Shown in pieces: positions 24,938 to 33,880 of a DNA stretch of 64,000 nt. The DNA is from Porphyrobacter sp. (lineage in GTDB: Bacteria; Pseudomonadota; Alphaproteobacteria; Sphingomonadales; Sphingomonadaceae), in the NCBI GenBank assembly GCA_016125555.1, contig WGLN01000009.1, positions 83,438-147,437 on the forward strand, read 5' to 3'. Made by a program: the position numbers and the translations under genes. The notes under the pieces are model-generated. The model did no database searches. It saw only the letters and a program-made list of their open reading frames with translations, and had not been told where the DNA came from. Position 1 is the stretch's first letter. Every line of letters begins with the position of its first letter.

Positions 24938-27109
24938 TTAGGTGCCCCCGGCTGCCGGAGAAAAGGCGCTGCTCTCGTCCCGCACGTCGCGCATCTCACC
25001 CGGTGGGCGGCGGGTCAGCGCGATCATCAGCGATTCGTAGCGGTGGTGCGCCCGCGCTGCCGAAAAGGCGAGGGCACGCTCGCGCCCGGCCCGGGCGAGC
25101 GCGTCTCGCGCGGCATCGTCGGCAAGCAGCGAGCCGATGCCGTCGGCCAGCGCCGCGGGGTTCTCGGGCGCGACCAGACGTGCGCACCCCTCGGCCAGTC
25201 TGGGCACCCCGCCGACCCGGCTGGCCACCGCTGGCACGCCGGTCGCCATCGCCTCCAGAAGCGCCAGCGGCATGCCTTCGCTGCGCGAGGGCATCGCGAA
25301 CAGCGCGGCATTGCGCAGATGCTCGCGCACCGTCTCGGGGCCGAGCCTGCCGCAGAACGCGATCTGGCCGGCCGCGCCGCGGTCTCGCGCCTGGCGCTCG
25401 AGCGCGGCTTGTTCGGGACCGTCCCCGATCAGCACGAGCCGGCATCCCGTCCCCGCCTCGGCCAGCTGCGCGAGCGCGTCGATCAGGACATCGAACCCCT
25501 TGATCGGCGCCAGCCGTCCGACCGCCACGATCAGCGGCGGCGCGCCCGTGCTTGCCGCGCAATCCTGCGCGGGCCGCCAGAACTGCGTGTCGACGCCGTT
25601 GGGGATGACCTGCGGACGTGCCGCCGCAAGGGCCGGGTCCGCGGCGATCCTGTCGCGGATCGCTTCGGAGACGGTCGAGACCGCATCGGCATCGCGCAGC
25701 ACCGCCGGAAGGTGCGGAGCGTCCTGCGGCAGAGGGCGCAGCAGGTCGCTGCCGTGGCAGGTGATCAGCACGCGGTAACCCAGCAGCCGCGAAAAGAGGA
25801 TGAAGTAGCGCGCCGAGGCCGAGGCGAAGTGGATGTTCACGACATCCGGGCGTTCGCGCCACAGCCGCCGCACGAAGCGCCATGCGGTGCGGCCATGCAG
25901 CCAGCGGCGCTGTCCCTCGAGCACCGGAAACTGCGCGATCCAGCCGTCCTCGCCGCCGTCGCTCGCGCCGTCACTGCTGACTGCCCAGCCGCTGCTCACC
26001 GCGTGACCCTGCGCCGCGAGGTGGCTGCGCAGGCTGCGCACCACCGCCTGCACCCCGCCGACCTCGGCGCGGTCGACATTGGTGTAGAGGAGGATGCGCA
26101 ACGCGCGCTGGCCGGAGCCGGGTGCGCTTTCCTTCCCGGGTCGGGCCTCGCTCTTAGAGGCGGTGCGGCCCGCAAGGTAGCCGTCCATCCAGGCGGCGTT
26201 CCAGCGCGCTGCAGGCCGGCCGCTGTGCGCGGCGAGGGTGAAGAACGCGCGGCGCAGCCGCGTGCGCAGGCCCGGCGGCTTGCCGGGACGCGCGCCGCGC
26301 TCCATCTGCGCGACACCCTTGCCGTGGCGGTGGGCGCGGGCGAGGATGAAGGCCTCGCCGGCCTGGTGAGGGCGCACGATGTGGCCGACCTCGGGGTCCC
26401 GCGCGAACCACGCCGCGACCTCCGCCTCGCGCGCGACACGCACGCAGAACTCGGTCTCGCTGCCCATCGGATAGTCGCTGTCGGCGCTGCTCGGGCCGAT
26501 GGTCTCGTCGAACCGGAACCCGGCGCGGATGATGTCGCCGCGCACCGCCATGTTCGGCCCGAAGATCATGCGCGGCGCGATCGGGCCTTCCTCGCGGGTG
26601 TTGCGCGCATAGATCTCCGCGTGCCAGGGCGCGTAGCGCCGCGGGACGCGCTTCTCGACGCCGGCGAAATCGGGAACCACCGTGCCGCCGAACAGGCCGT
26701 ATCCGGCGCGCTGCGAGAGCACCCGGCGCCAGGCGGCGAGGAAGCCGGGGCAGGGCACCGCGTCGTCGTCGCTGAAGATGAAGTCGCCGCGCCCCTCGCC
26801 GATCGTCTCGATCGCCCGGTTGAGCGCGACGTTCTTGCCGGGGCGCGGCTCGGACAGCACGAGCAGCGGCAGCACCGCCTCGTATGCCGCCAGCACCGCG
26901 CGGGTCTCGTCGCTGCTGGCATTGTCGACCACGACGATCGCCCAGGGGAAATCGGCATCCCGCTGGCGGGCATAGCCCTCGAGCGTGCGGCCGATCCACC
27001 CGGCGCCGTCATGCGTGGCGAGCACCACGACCAGTTCGGCGGCGCGGACGCGCGCCACGCTCGCGCCCCCCTGTGCTGCTGCCGCCGCGGCGGAGGCGGA
27101 CTGCGGCAT
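24938..27109 (-). CDS. Bifunctional GT2-GT4 glycosyltransferase
   Basis: 723 residues with two enzymes of different folds. Residues about 25-300 are GT-A (VVVLATHDGAGWIGRTL, FIFSDDDAVPCPG with the metal-binding acids). Residues about 345-700 are GT-B/GT4 (RILLYTNVDRAEVGGVQAVV, VNIHFASASARYF, VAVGRLAPIKGFDVLI, PSRSEGMPLALLEAMATG). A linker rich in Lys/Glu/Ser lies between. The single frame and good sequence on both sides argue for a natural fusion that adds two consecutive sugars. Confidence 0.92.
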   Translation of the reverse strand: MPQSASAAAAAAQGGASVARVRAAELVVVLATHDGAGWIGRTLEGYARQRDADFPWAIVVVDNASSDETRAVLAAYEAVLPLLVLSEPRPGKNVALNRAIETIGEGRGDFIFSDDDAVPCPGFLAAWRRVLSQRAGYGLFGGTVVPDFAGVEKRVPRRYAPWHAEIYARNTREEGPIAPRMIFGPNMAVRGDIIRAGFRFDETIGPSSADSDYPMGSETEFCVRVAREAEVAAWFARDPEVGHIVRPHQAGEAFILARAHRHGKGVAQMERGARPGKPPGLRTRLRRAFFTLAAHSGRPAARWNAAWMDGYLAGRTASKSEARPGKESAPGSGQRALRILLYTNVDRAEVGGVQAVVRSLRSHLAAQGHAVSSGWAVSSDGASDGGEDGWIAQFPVLEGQRRWLHGRTAWRFVRRLWRERPDVVNIHFASASARYFILFSRLLGYRVLITCHGSDLLRPLPQDAPHLPAVLRDADAVSTVSEAIRDRIAADPALAAARPQVIPNGVDTQFWRPAQDCAASTGAPPLIVAVGRLAPIKGFDVLIDALAQLAEAGTGCRLVLIGDGPEQAALERQARDRGAAGQIAFCGRLGPETVREHLRNAALFAMPSRSEGMPLALLEAMATGVPAVASRVGGVPRLAEGCARLVAPENPAALADGIGSLLADDAARDALARAGRERALAFSAARAHHRYESLMIALTRRPPGEMRDVRDESSAFSPAAGGT

Positions 27110-27129
27110 TGGCCCGTTCTCCCGAAAGC

Positions 27130-27702
27130 TCAGAAGAACCGCTCGCCGACGCGGATGGTGTCGCCGGGACGCACGCGGAAGCCGGGATACTTTTGGAGAT
27201 CGACGATCGCCTCGCGGGTCTGCAGCGCGCGCTTCAGGAACACGCGCTTGTCGTTGGCGCGATAGGTGAAGCCCCCCGCGGCTGCGATGGCCTGCTCGAC
27301 GGTGAGGCCGACGGAATAATCGTACTGCCCCGGGCGCGCGACCTCGCCGAGGATGTAATAGGGGCGGTAGTCGATGATCTCGGCGCTGACCCGCGGATCG
27401 GCGATGTAGCCGTTGCCGAGCCGGGTGGTGAGTTCGGCCTGCAGGTCCTCGATGGTGCGTCCTTCGACCGGGATGTTGCCGATCAGCGGAAAGGACACGT
27501 CGCCCGCGCCGGTCACGCCATATTCGCCCGACAGCGTCTCCTCGCCGTAAACGGTGATGCGCAGCTTGTCGCCCGGCCCGAGCCGGTAGGGCGCCGCTGC
27601 CTCGTCGGGCAGGGCGCGGGGCAGGCCGCCGGTGCCCGCACAGGCGCTGAGCGCCAGCAGGGCGAGCAGCGCGGGGAAAAGGGCGAACAGGCGACGGATC
27701 AT
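27130..27702 (-). CDS. Wza-like polysaccharide export lipoprotein
   Basis: 190 residues with a lipobox (LALSACAG). The Poly_export domain shows YRLGPGDKLRITVYGE, then a SLBB domain YYILGEVARPGQYDYSVG and a final VRPGDTIRVGERFF. It is short compared with E. coli Wza and lacks the C-terminal pore helix, like GumB/ExoF-type members that team with a separate barrel protein. AAAGGAG precedes the ATG, which overlaps the Wzy-like gene by 4 bases. Confidence 0.92.
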   Translation of the reverse strand: MIRRLFALFPALLALLALSACAGTGGLPRALPDEAAAPYRLGPGDKLRITVYGEETLSGEYGVTGAGDVSFPLIGNIPVEGRTIEDLQAELTTRLGNGYIADPRVSAEIIDYRPYYILGEVARPGQYDYSVGLTVEQAIAAAGGFTYRANDKRVFLKRALQTREAIVDLQKYPGFRVRPGDTIRVGERFF

Positions 27703-28991
27703 GCCGGGCTCCTTTCGGGAGAGGTTCGGGGTCGGGTCAGGCGCGGCGAGGGGCGGCTGGAGGCGGAGTGTGCCGCGCCCAGCGGCAGGCTCGCCAGTGC
27801 CGCGATCAGGGCATAGAGCAGGACGGTCTCGATCATGAACGGACCGATCACCAGCTCGGTGCGGATGCGCAGCAGGATCACTGCCAGCGAAACCACCGCG
27901 AAAGCGCGCGGCGCATCGACCTTCGCGAGCAGCAGCGGCAGGCAACGCAGCGCCGCGAAGCCGAGCGGCAACAGGAACAGCACCAGCCCGACCATGCCGA
28001 GATCGACCCGCAGCTCGCGGAAGGTGTCGTGGAAATGGAAGGCGCGCCCGTCGGTCTGGTGGTTGCGCGCGAGCAGGCCCTTGCCCTTGGGGCCGAGCCA
28101 GATCGCCTTGTAGCCGTGGCCGATCACCGGCGCCTGGCGGATCAGGCTGTCGGCGGATTCCCACAGCAGGGTGCGCCCGGTGAGCCGCGCGTCCTTGTTG
28201 AGAACGTCGGTGCGGATGATCGCGGCCTCGCGCTCGATCTGGGGCAGGGCGACCACCAGCGGCACGGTCAGCAGCGCCGCGGCGGCAAGCGCGAAGAGCC
28301 GCCCGCCGCGCCCCAGCCACGAGGCCACCGCGAGCAGGCCGAGCATTGCCGCCATCACCACTGCGGAAACCAGCGCGGTCGCCGAATCTCCCTGCACGAT
28401 CAGGAAGCTGGCCGGAACCACCGCGATGCCGGCAGCGATCCGCGTGGGAAGGCGATGCGCGCCCGACGCCAGCACGCACAGCGCCGAGGCGAGCCAGAAC
28501 AGCGCGATGTAGCCCATCTGGTTCTTCGAGCCCGCCAGTCCGATCAGCACCGCGCCGTCGGCCGAGGCCCCGACCCGTCCCGAGCCGAGGCCGGCGAGAC
28601 AGGCGATCGAGGTGCCGATGAACACCGCCAGCACCAGCTGGCGCAGGCTCAGCATCCGCGCGAGCACCACACCCATCAGCACCGTCACCACGAGCTGCGC
28701 GCCGTAGCGTAAGGATATCGCCGGCACGTCCGACCACAATGCGGAGGCGACCGCGAAGATCGGCAGCAACAGCAGCGGCACGGCCAGGGCCAGCATCGCC
28801 GGCATCCTGCGCCAGCCGATCGCCACGATCGCCGCGAAGGCGGCGAGGTGGACGAGGACCGCGACGATCCCGAGCGCGGGCGCAGCCAGCGCGGCGATCA
28901 TCGTCACCGCCAGCGCGAACACCGGCAGCCGCTCGAACCCGAAGGGCTCGCCTGCCGAGCCGATCGGCCGTGCTCGTTCTGCTGGTGCCAA
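27699..28991 (-). CDS. O-antigen ligase / polymerase family membrane protein (Wzy or WaaL-like)
   Basis: About 430 residues with some eleven hydrophobic segments and the family loop near residue 325: VIGHGYKAIWLG followed by AFHFHDTFRELRVDLG, which carries the conserved His. Because an export protein, a co-polymerase and a flippase accompany it, I favour Wzy-type polymerisation over ligation to lipid A. The TTG start at 28991 is chosen for GGCGGAG upstream; the true start could be a little further up. Confidence 0.82.
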   Translation of the reverse strand: MAPAERARPIGSAGEPFGFERLPVFALAVTMIAALAAPALGIVAVLVHLAAFAAIVAIGWRRMPAMLALAVPLLLLPIFAVASALWSDVPAISLRYGAQLVVTVLMGVVLARMLSLRQLVLAVFIGTSIACLAGLGSGRVGASADGAVLIGLAGSKNQMGYIALFWLASALCVLASGAHRLPTRIAAGIAVVPASFLIVQGDSATALVSAVVMAAMLGLLAVASWLGRGGRLFALAAAALLTVPLVVALPQIEREAAIIRTDVLNKDARLTGRTLLWESADSLIRQAPVIGHGYKAIWLGPKGKGLLARNHQTDGRAFHFHDTFRELRVDLGMVGLVLFLLPLGFAALRCLPLLLAKVDAPRAFAVVSLAVILLRIRTELVIGPFMIETVLLYALIAALASLPLGAAHSASSRPSPRLTRPRTSPERSPA

Positions 28992-29052
28992 GATGCGCTC
29001 CGCCTCGGTTCCGGAAGTCGCGAAACCCTTGCCGATCGGCGCCGCCGGTTCG

Positions 29053-29066
29053 ATTAAACAGGTTAG
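29053..29066 (-). promoter_or_regulatory. CTAACCT-N3-TA element, copy 3
   Basis: CTAACCTGTTTAAT on the minus strand, about 60 bases before the Wzy-like start and in its reading direction. Same pattern as at 10808, 14231 and 30145. Confidence 0.3.
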
Positions 29067-29086
29067 GGTCGCCGCCCCGGTGCGGC

Positions 29087-30070
29087 TCACGGCGCCACGA
29101 GGAAGCGCGGGCGCGTTTGCGGAGCGTCCGCAGCCCCGACCGCGGGACGCAGCGCGGCGAACTTGTCGCGCATCACGCCGAGCCCCGCATCGACCAGCAG
29201 GCGCGGCTGGCGGCGGTGGTCGAACAGCGCGCGGGCGAGGCCCCGGCGCTGCTTGGCATCGAGGAAGTGGCGGTGATGCCAGCGCTGCGCGCAATGGGCG
29301 CGGTGCGCGGTGAGAATGGCGCGCGCGCCTTCGGGGAGATTGCCTTCCAGCATCCGGTCGTCGGCGGCGACCAGCGCCCGGAGATCGGCGGCCGAATGCC
29401 TGGCGCTGAGCGAATCCGGCCGCTCGGTCGCGACGTAGCCGCAGGCCGCCACCAGCCGGAATCGCGCGCCCGCGATGAGCATCCGCGCATAAAGGTCGAA
29501 GTCCTCGCCGAGCCGCAGCCGCGGATCATAGGCGAGCCGGTTGCGCTCGAGAAAGGCGCGGCGGATCACGGGTTTGAGGAACCCCAGCTCTCCCCGCGGG
29601 CGCCCGGGGCGGGAGATGTTCTCGCGCACGAACCGTTCGAGCGTCATGCGTTCGGCCACGCCGCCGGTGTCGAAGGCCTCGAGCGCGGCGAAGTCCTCCG
29701 CCTCGGTCTCGGGGACGAACATGATGTTGTCCGCGGTCATGTCCCAGTCGCCCTTCGGATCGGCGAGCGCGGCGAAGCGGCCGGGCAGGATCGCGTCGTC
29801 GGCATCGAGGATCGCCACCAGCGGCGCGGCGGAGCGCGAGAGCGCGAGGTTGCGGGCGCCGGCGGGGCCGAGGTTGCGGGGGCTGCGCAGCACCTTGAGC
29901 CGCCCGGTGCCGTCTTCGGCGCGCATCGCTGCGGCCGCGGTGCCATCGCGCGAGAAATCGTCGATGACCACCACCTCGGCGACCTCGCGCTCGGCGAGCG
30001 CCGAGGCGACTGCGCGGGTGATGGTGCGCTCGGCGTCCATCGCCGCGACGATCACGCAGATCTCGTCCAT
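29087..30070 (-). CDS. GT2-family glycosyltransferase
   Basis: 327 residues from the ATG at 30070 with AAAGG upstream. GT-A fold: ICVIVAAMDAERTITRAVAS, VVIDDFSRDGT, and the acidic ILDADDAILPG for metal and nucleotide sugar. A later GEDFDLYARML is the acceptor-side ED motif. Similar in design to the divergent GT2 at 30193, with which it shares LGFLKPVIRR-like and YDPRLRLGEDFDL segments, suggesting the two arose by duplication. Confidence 0.88.
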   Translation of the reverse strand: MDEICVIVAAMDAERTITRAVASALAEREVAEVVVIDDFSRDGTAAAAMRAEDGTGRLKVLRSPRNLGPAGARNLALSRSAAPLVAILDADDAILPGRFAALADPKGDWDMTADNIMFVPETEAEDFAALEAFDTGGVAERMTLERFVRENISRPGRPRGELGFLKPVIRRAFLERNRLAYDPRLRLGEDFDLYARMLIAGARFRLVAACGYVATERPDSLSARHSAADLRALVAADDRMLEGNLPEGARAILTAHRAHCAQRWHHRHFLDAKQRRGLARALFDHRRQPRLLVDAGLGVMRDKFAALRPAVGAADAPQTRPRFLVAP

Positions 30071-30144
30071 GCCGGGCGCCTTTCCGATTTTTGCCGATGG
30101 TGGCGGTTGCGCACCCTCCCTGAGCGAACCCGGCGCCGACGTAA

Positions 30145-30158
30145 CTAACCTCGGTAAG
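30145..30158 (+). promoter_or_regulatory. CTAACCT-N3-TA element, copy 4
   Basis: CTAACCTCGGTAAG on the plus strand in the 122-base divergent region between two GT2 genes. Same pattern as at 10808, 14231 and 29053. Confidence 0.3.
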
Positions 30159-30192
30159 GTCGCGGCGCGGCCCGTCGGCGTAAGGCACCGTC

Positions 30193-31623
30193 GTGGCGCT
30201 GCCAAAACCCCGCGCGCCGCGCTTCGTCCGCCTGCCTGGAGCCACCCCCGCGCCCATGATCCCCGCTGCCGGCCCCGATATTCCGCTGGTCTCGCTGCTG
30301 ATGGTGGTGAGGAACGGGGCCGCGCATATCGACGCGGCGCTCGCCTCGGCGCGGCGCCAGACGCTGCGCGCGATCGAGATCGTGGTGGTCGATGACAAGT
30401 CCGAGGATGCGACCCCCGAAATCATCCGCCGCCATGCCGCCGAGGATTCGCGGATCGTGCCGGTGCCCGGCCACGGGCGCGGGCTCTCCGCGGTCCGCAA
30501 CCTGGCGATGACGGCGGCTGCCGCGCCCTTTGCCGCGGTGCTCGACAGCGACGACATCCTCCATCCGCGTCATGCCGAATATCTCCTCGAGCTGGCCGAG
30601 CGCACCGGGGCCGATATCGCCGCCGCCAACATGCTGTCCTTCACCGGCGATGCTCCGCCGCAGCTGTTCGCGCCCGGCGAGGCCTGGGCGGGCCAGCGGC
30701 TGATCGACCGCGAGACCTTCGTCCGTGCCGGGCGGCTGGGCGGCAGCGAGATTTCGCTCGGCTATCTGAAGCCCCTGTTCCGGCTCGATCCGCTGCGTCG
30801 CCACGGCCTCGGCTACGATCCGCGCATCCGCATCGGCGAGGACTGGGACCTCGTCGAACGCGCGCTCGCCGCAGGCCTCACCTATGCCTACCGGCCCGAG
30901 CCGACCTATTTCTACCGCCGCCACCCCGGCTCGGTCTCCTTCCGCTGGCGCGAGGAGGACCTCGCCGCGCTGATCGCGGCCGAACGCGACCGGCCCGCGG
31001 CTGCGAAGGGAAGCGCGCTCGCCGCCGCGCAGCACGCGCGGCTTGCCTCGCTCGAGGCGGAACGGGCGCATTGCCGGGCGGTGGAGGCCATCAAGGCGCG
31101 GCATTTCGCCCGCGCCGCGGCCGAGCTCGTGCGGCGTCCTGCGGCGCTTCGTCTGCTCGCGCGCAGCCTTTCCGAGGGGCTGAAGCGCCGCACCGCCAGG
31201 TTCGCAGCCGGTGCGCGGGACGTGGAGGGGGCCGCCGCGTCGCATCCGGTGGCGCTGCTATGCGGAACGCCCGAGGCCGGCTCGCCGGTCGCGCTCGCCG
31301 CGGCGCTCCTCGCGGCGAGCGGCTGCGCGGTGCGGTCCCTGTCGCGCGCCGAACTCGCCGATCCGCTGGCCGCCGCGCGCGCCGGACACGGCGCGGCGCT
31401 GGTGCTGCTCGCCTCCGAGGACCTCGCCGATTCCGCAGCCTACGTCATCGGCGAGCACGCGACCTTCGTCGGCCCGCCCGGCAGCCGCCATCCGCGCATC
31501 GAGCGGGTCATCGACGAGCGTTCCTTCGCCGACCTGCTTGCGCTGGTGCCGCTCGCCGCGCTCGCCGATGTCGGCCTCGCGCATCACGAGGCGCGCGGGC
31601 TCGCCCCGGGGATCGCCGCATGA
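30193..31623 (+). CDS. GT2-family glycosyltransferase with extra C-terminal region
   Basis: 476 residues from GTG 30193; an ATG at 30256 is an alternative. The GT-A domain spans about 30-260: PLVSLLMVVRNGAAHIDAAL, VVDDKSEDAT, VLDSDDILHP and GEDWDLVERAL. The C-terminal ~150 residues (about 350-476) are a separate alpha/beta stretch with ALLCGTPEAGSPVALAAALL that I do not recognise. The stop overlaps the next GT4 gene by 4 bases, so the pair forms a small plus-strand operon inside the locus. Confidence 0.85.
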   Translation: MALPKPRAPRFVRLPGATPAPMIPAAGPDIPLVSLLMVVRNGAAHIDAALASARRQTLRAIEIVVVDDKSEDATPEIIRRHAAEDSRIVPVPGHGRGLSAVRNLAMTAAAAPFAAVLDSDDILHPRHAEYLLELAERTGADIAAANMLSFTGDAPPQLFAPGEAWAGQRLIDRETFVRAGRLGGSEISLGYLKPLFRLDPLRRHGLGYDPRIRIGEDWDLVERALAAGLTYAYRPEPTYFYRRHPGSVSFRWREEDLAALIAAERDRPAAAKGSALAAAQHARLASLEAERAHCRAVEAIKARHFARAAAELVRRPAALRLLARSLSEGLKRRTARFAAGARDVEGAAASHPVALLCGTPEAGSPVALAAALLAASGCAVRSLSRAELADPLAAARAGHGAALVLLASEDLADSAAYVIGEHATFVGPPGSRHPRIERVIDERSFADLLALVPLAALADVGLAHHEARGLAPGIAA

Positions 31624-32924
31624 CGCGCGTCGCGATCGTCAGCCGCCAGCGCCTGATCGGTGCGACAAACGGCAGCTCGGCCTACCTCATCGATCTCGCC
31701 CGCACGATCCGCGAGGCGGGGTTCGAGCCGCACCTGCTCCAGCCTTCCCCCGACGTGATGGGCCGCGTGACCGCCTATCGTGCGCGTCCGGAGATGGCGG
31801 TCTTCGCCAGCCACCGCATCCGCGGCGCGGCGCGGATCGGGCGCTGGTTCGTGTCGCGCGATCCGGGCGCATGGCGCGATGCGGCGCTCGGTGTGCTGCG
31901 CGGCCTCGCCCGGCGGGCGGGGCTTGGCGGCGCATGGACCCGCGATCGGCCGCGCCCCTATGCCATCGCCGCGCCGTGGAGCGAGACAGACCGGGCATGG
32001 CTGCGCGCGCAGAGGGTCGGCGACGAGGACATCGTAATTGCCGATTATGCCTTCCAGTCCGAGGCTTTCGCGGTGCTCGGCACGCCGCGCGGCCGCAGCG
32101 CCATCGTGATGCACGACCTGTTCCACCGCCGCAGCGGCTCGGGCGAAGGCGCAGCGCGCGACAGCGTCGCCGCGCTGACCCGCGATGAGGAATGGGCGCT
32201 GCTCTCCCGCGCGGGGACGGTGATCGCGATCCAGCAGGAGGAGGCCGAGGTCGTCGCGCGCGACCTGCCCGAGGTGCGGGTGGTGCTCGCGCCCGTAGCG
32301 CAAGCGCCCGCGCCCCCGCCGCAGGCCCCTGGCGATCCGTGCCGCCTGCTGTTCGTCGGCAGCCGCACCGCGCCCAACAGCGACGCACTGGCCTGGTTCC
32401 TCGCCGAGGTCTGGCCGCAGGTCGCCGCCGCTTCCCCTGCGACCCGGCTCGACGTGGTCGGCACGGTCGGCGCCGACATCCCGGCGCAGGGCCTGCCCAG
32501 GCGCGTCACGCTCCACGGCCTCGTCGGCGATCTCGAGCCCTTCTATGCGCGCGCCGGCATCGTCATCTCGCCGCTGCGTTTCGGCTCTGGGCTCAAGATC
32601 AAGCTGATCGAGGCGCTCGCCCGCGGCCGCGCCGTGGTCGCCTCGCCGGTGACGCTGCAGGGGGTCGAGGAGATCTGCGGCCCGGCGGTGTTCGAGGCCG
32701 GGAGCGCACCGAGCTTCGCCGCCGCGATCCTCGCCTTGCAGGGCGATGCGGCGCTGCGCGAAGGGCTCGCCGCCAAGGGCCGCGATGTGGTGGCCGAGCA
32801 TTTCTCGCCGGCGGCGGCGCACCGGGCCTTGCGCGAATGGCTTCAGGACGCGGCGAAGGGCAAGGCGGGCGCGGGCACGCTCCTGCCGCCGGAAGCGCGC
32901 GCCACGATTTCCTGCTTCCAGTAG
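31620..32924 (+). CDS. GT4-family glycosyltransferase
   Basis: 434 residues, ATG overlapping the previous stop. GT-B fold: VAIVSRQRLIGATNGSSAYL, a middle domain boundary near 235, then LLFVGSRTAPNSDALAWFL, and VISPLRFGSGLKIKLIEALA, the donor-binding loop typical of GT4 (Glyco_trans_1_4). Its last 82 bases overlap the end of the convergent GT2 gene on the other strand, which is unusual in length. Confidence 0.86.
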   Translation: MTRVAIVSRQRLIGATNGSSAYLIDLARTIREAGFEPHLLQPSPDVMGRVTAYRARPEMAVFASHRIRGAARIGRWFVSRDPGAWRDAALGVLRGLARRAGLGGAWTRDRPRPYAIAAPWSETDRAWLRAQRVGDEDIVIADYAFQSEAFAVLGTPRGRSAIVMHDLFHRRSGSGEGAARDSVAALTRDEEWALLSRAGTVIAIQQEEAEVVARDLPEVRVVLAPVAQAPAPPPQAPGDPCRLLFVGSRTAPNSDALAWFLAEVWPQVAAASPATRLDVVGTVGADIPAQGLPRRVTLHGLVGDLEPFYARAGIVISPLRFGSGLKIKLIEALARGRAVVASPVTLQGVEEICGPAVFEAGSAPSFAAAILALQGDAALREGLAAKGRDVVAEHFSPAAAHRALREWLQDAAKGKAGAGTLLPPEARATISCFQ

Positions 32925-33880
32925 CCCGCGCTCCAGCCGAGGTGCATGATCATCGCGGCGCTGCCCGACAAGGCGACGTCCGCGCGGCGCGCCTTTGCCG
33001 CGAGCGTGAGGCCCCAGGCCTGGCACAATCCGGCCCAGGCCAGCGCGGGGAGCGCCAGTAGAGGCTCGAGCGGCGCAGCGAGCGCGAGCAGGCAGGCCGG
33101 GGCGATTGCGAGCGGCAGCGCCTGGCGCAGCCGCAGCCGCCGGCGGTGGCGGCGGATGGTGGTCGCGCGGCCCTTGCCGTAACGCCAATATTGCCGCAGC
33201 AGCGCCCCGGCCGTGCGGCGCGGGAAATAGCGCACGGTGAGATCGGGCGCGAACCAGATGCGTCCTCCGCGCGCCAGCAAGCGCAGATCGAGTTCGGCAT
33301 CCTCGTTGCACGGCATGGTTTCGCAATAGCCGCCCGCCGCGGTGAAGGCATCGATCCGCATCAGCGCGTGATGGCCGTGTTCGACCAGTCCGGCGGCGGC
33401 GCCCGTCCGATGCGCCGCCCCGCCGGTTCCGAGCCGCGAGTTCTGGGCCGCGGCGACTGCGCGCGCGAAGCCGGTGTCGCCGCGCGAATCGAGCCGCACC
33501 ACGACCGCCTCAACCGCTTCCGCTTGCGCCGTCGCGACCAGCCGCGACACATAGGCATCCGGGTAGCGGGCATGGGCATCGATCCGCGCAAGCCACCGCG
33601 CCTCGCCGCCGAAGCGCGCGACCGCACGGTTGATCCCGGCGCTCTGGATGCGCTGCGGGTTGTCGAGCAGCGTGATCCGCCCGTGCAGCCGCGCCATCTC
33701 GCGCACGATCGCGCGGGTGCCGTCGGTGCTCCCGCCATCGGCGACGACGATCCGCGAGTTGGCGGGATCGGCGAGCAGGTGGCGCAGCAGCGGCGCGATG
33801 TGATCGGCCTCGTCGAGGCACGGGACGACGGTGAGCACGCCTTCGGGATCGGACCGGGGAGGGCGCTGCTGGATCATCAC
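32843..33880 (-). CDS. GT2 glycosyltransferase, ExoA-like, membrane-bound
   Basis: 345 residues. GT-A domain with VLTVVPCLDEADHIAPLL, VVADGGSTDGTRAIV, an RIDAHARYP acidic site, and PCNEDAELDLRLL; then QYWRYGKGRATTIRRH, and hydrophobic C-terminal helices (about 250-300). This resembles succinoglycan ExoA, which adds a glucose to the lipid-linked repeat. The 3' end runs 82 bases into the opposite gene. Coupled to the upstream gene at 34974 by a 4-base overlap. Confidence 0.87.
   Translation of the reverse strand: MMIQQRPPRSDPEGVLTVVPCLDEADHIAPLLRHLLADPANSRIVVADGGSTDGTRAIVREMARLHGRITLLDNPQRIQSAGINRAVARFGGEARWLARIDAHARYPDAYVSRLVATAQAEAVEAVVVRLDSRGDTGFARAVAAAQNSRLGTGGAAHRTGAAAGLVEHGHHALMRIDAFTAAGGYCETMPCNEDAELDLRLLARGGRIWFAPDLTVRYFPRRTAGALLRQYWRYGKGRATTIRRHRRRLRLRQALPLAIAPACLLALAAPLEPLLALPALAWAGLCQAWGLTLAAKARRADVALSGSAAMIMHLGWSAGYWKQEIVARASGGRSVPAPALPFAAS

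Noticed and set aside
24938..27109. GT2-GT4 protein as a sequencing-error fusion
   Set aside because: The frame is continuous through a sensible linker and both domains are complete, so a real fusion is more likely.
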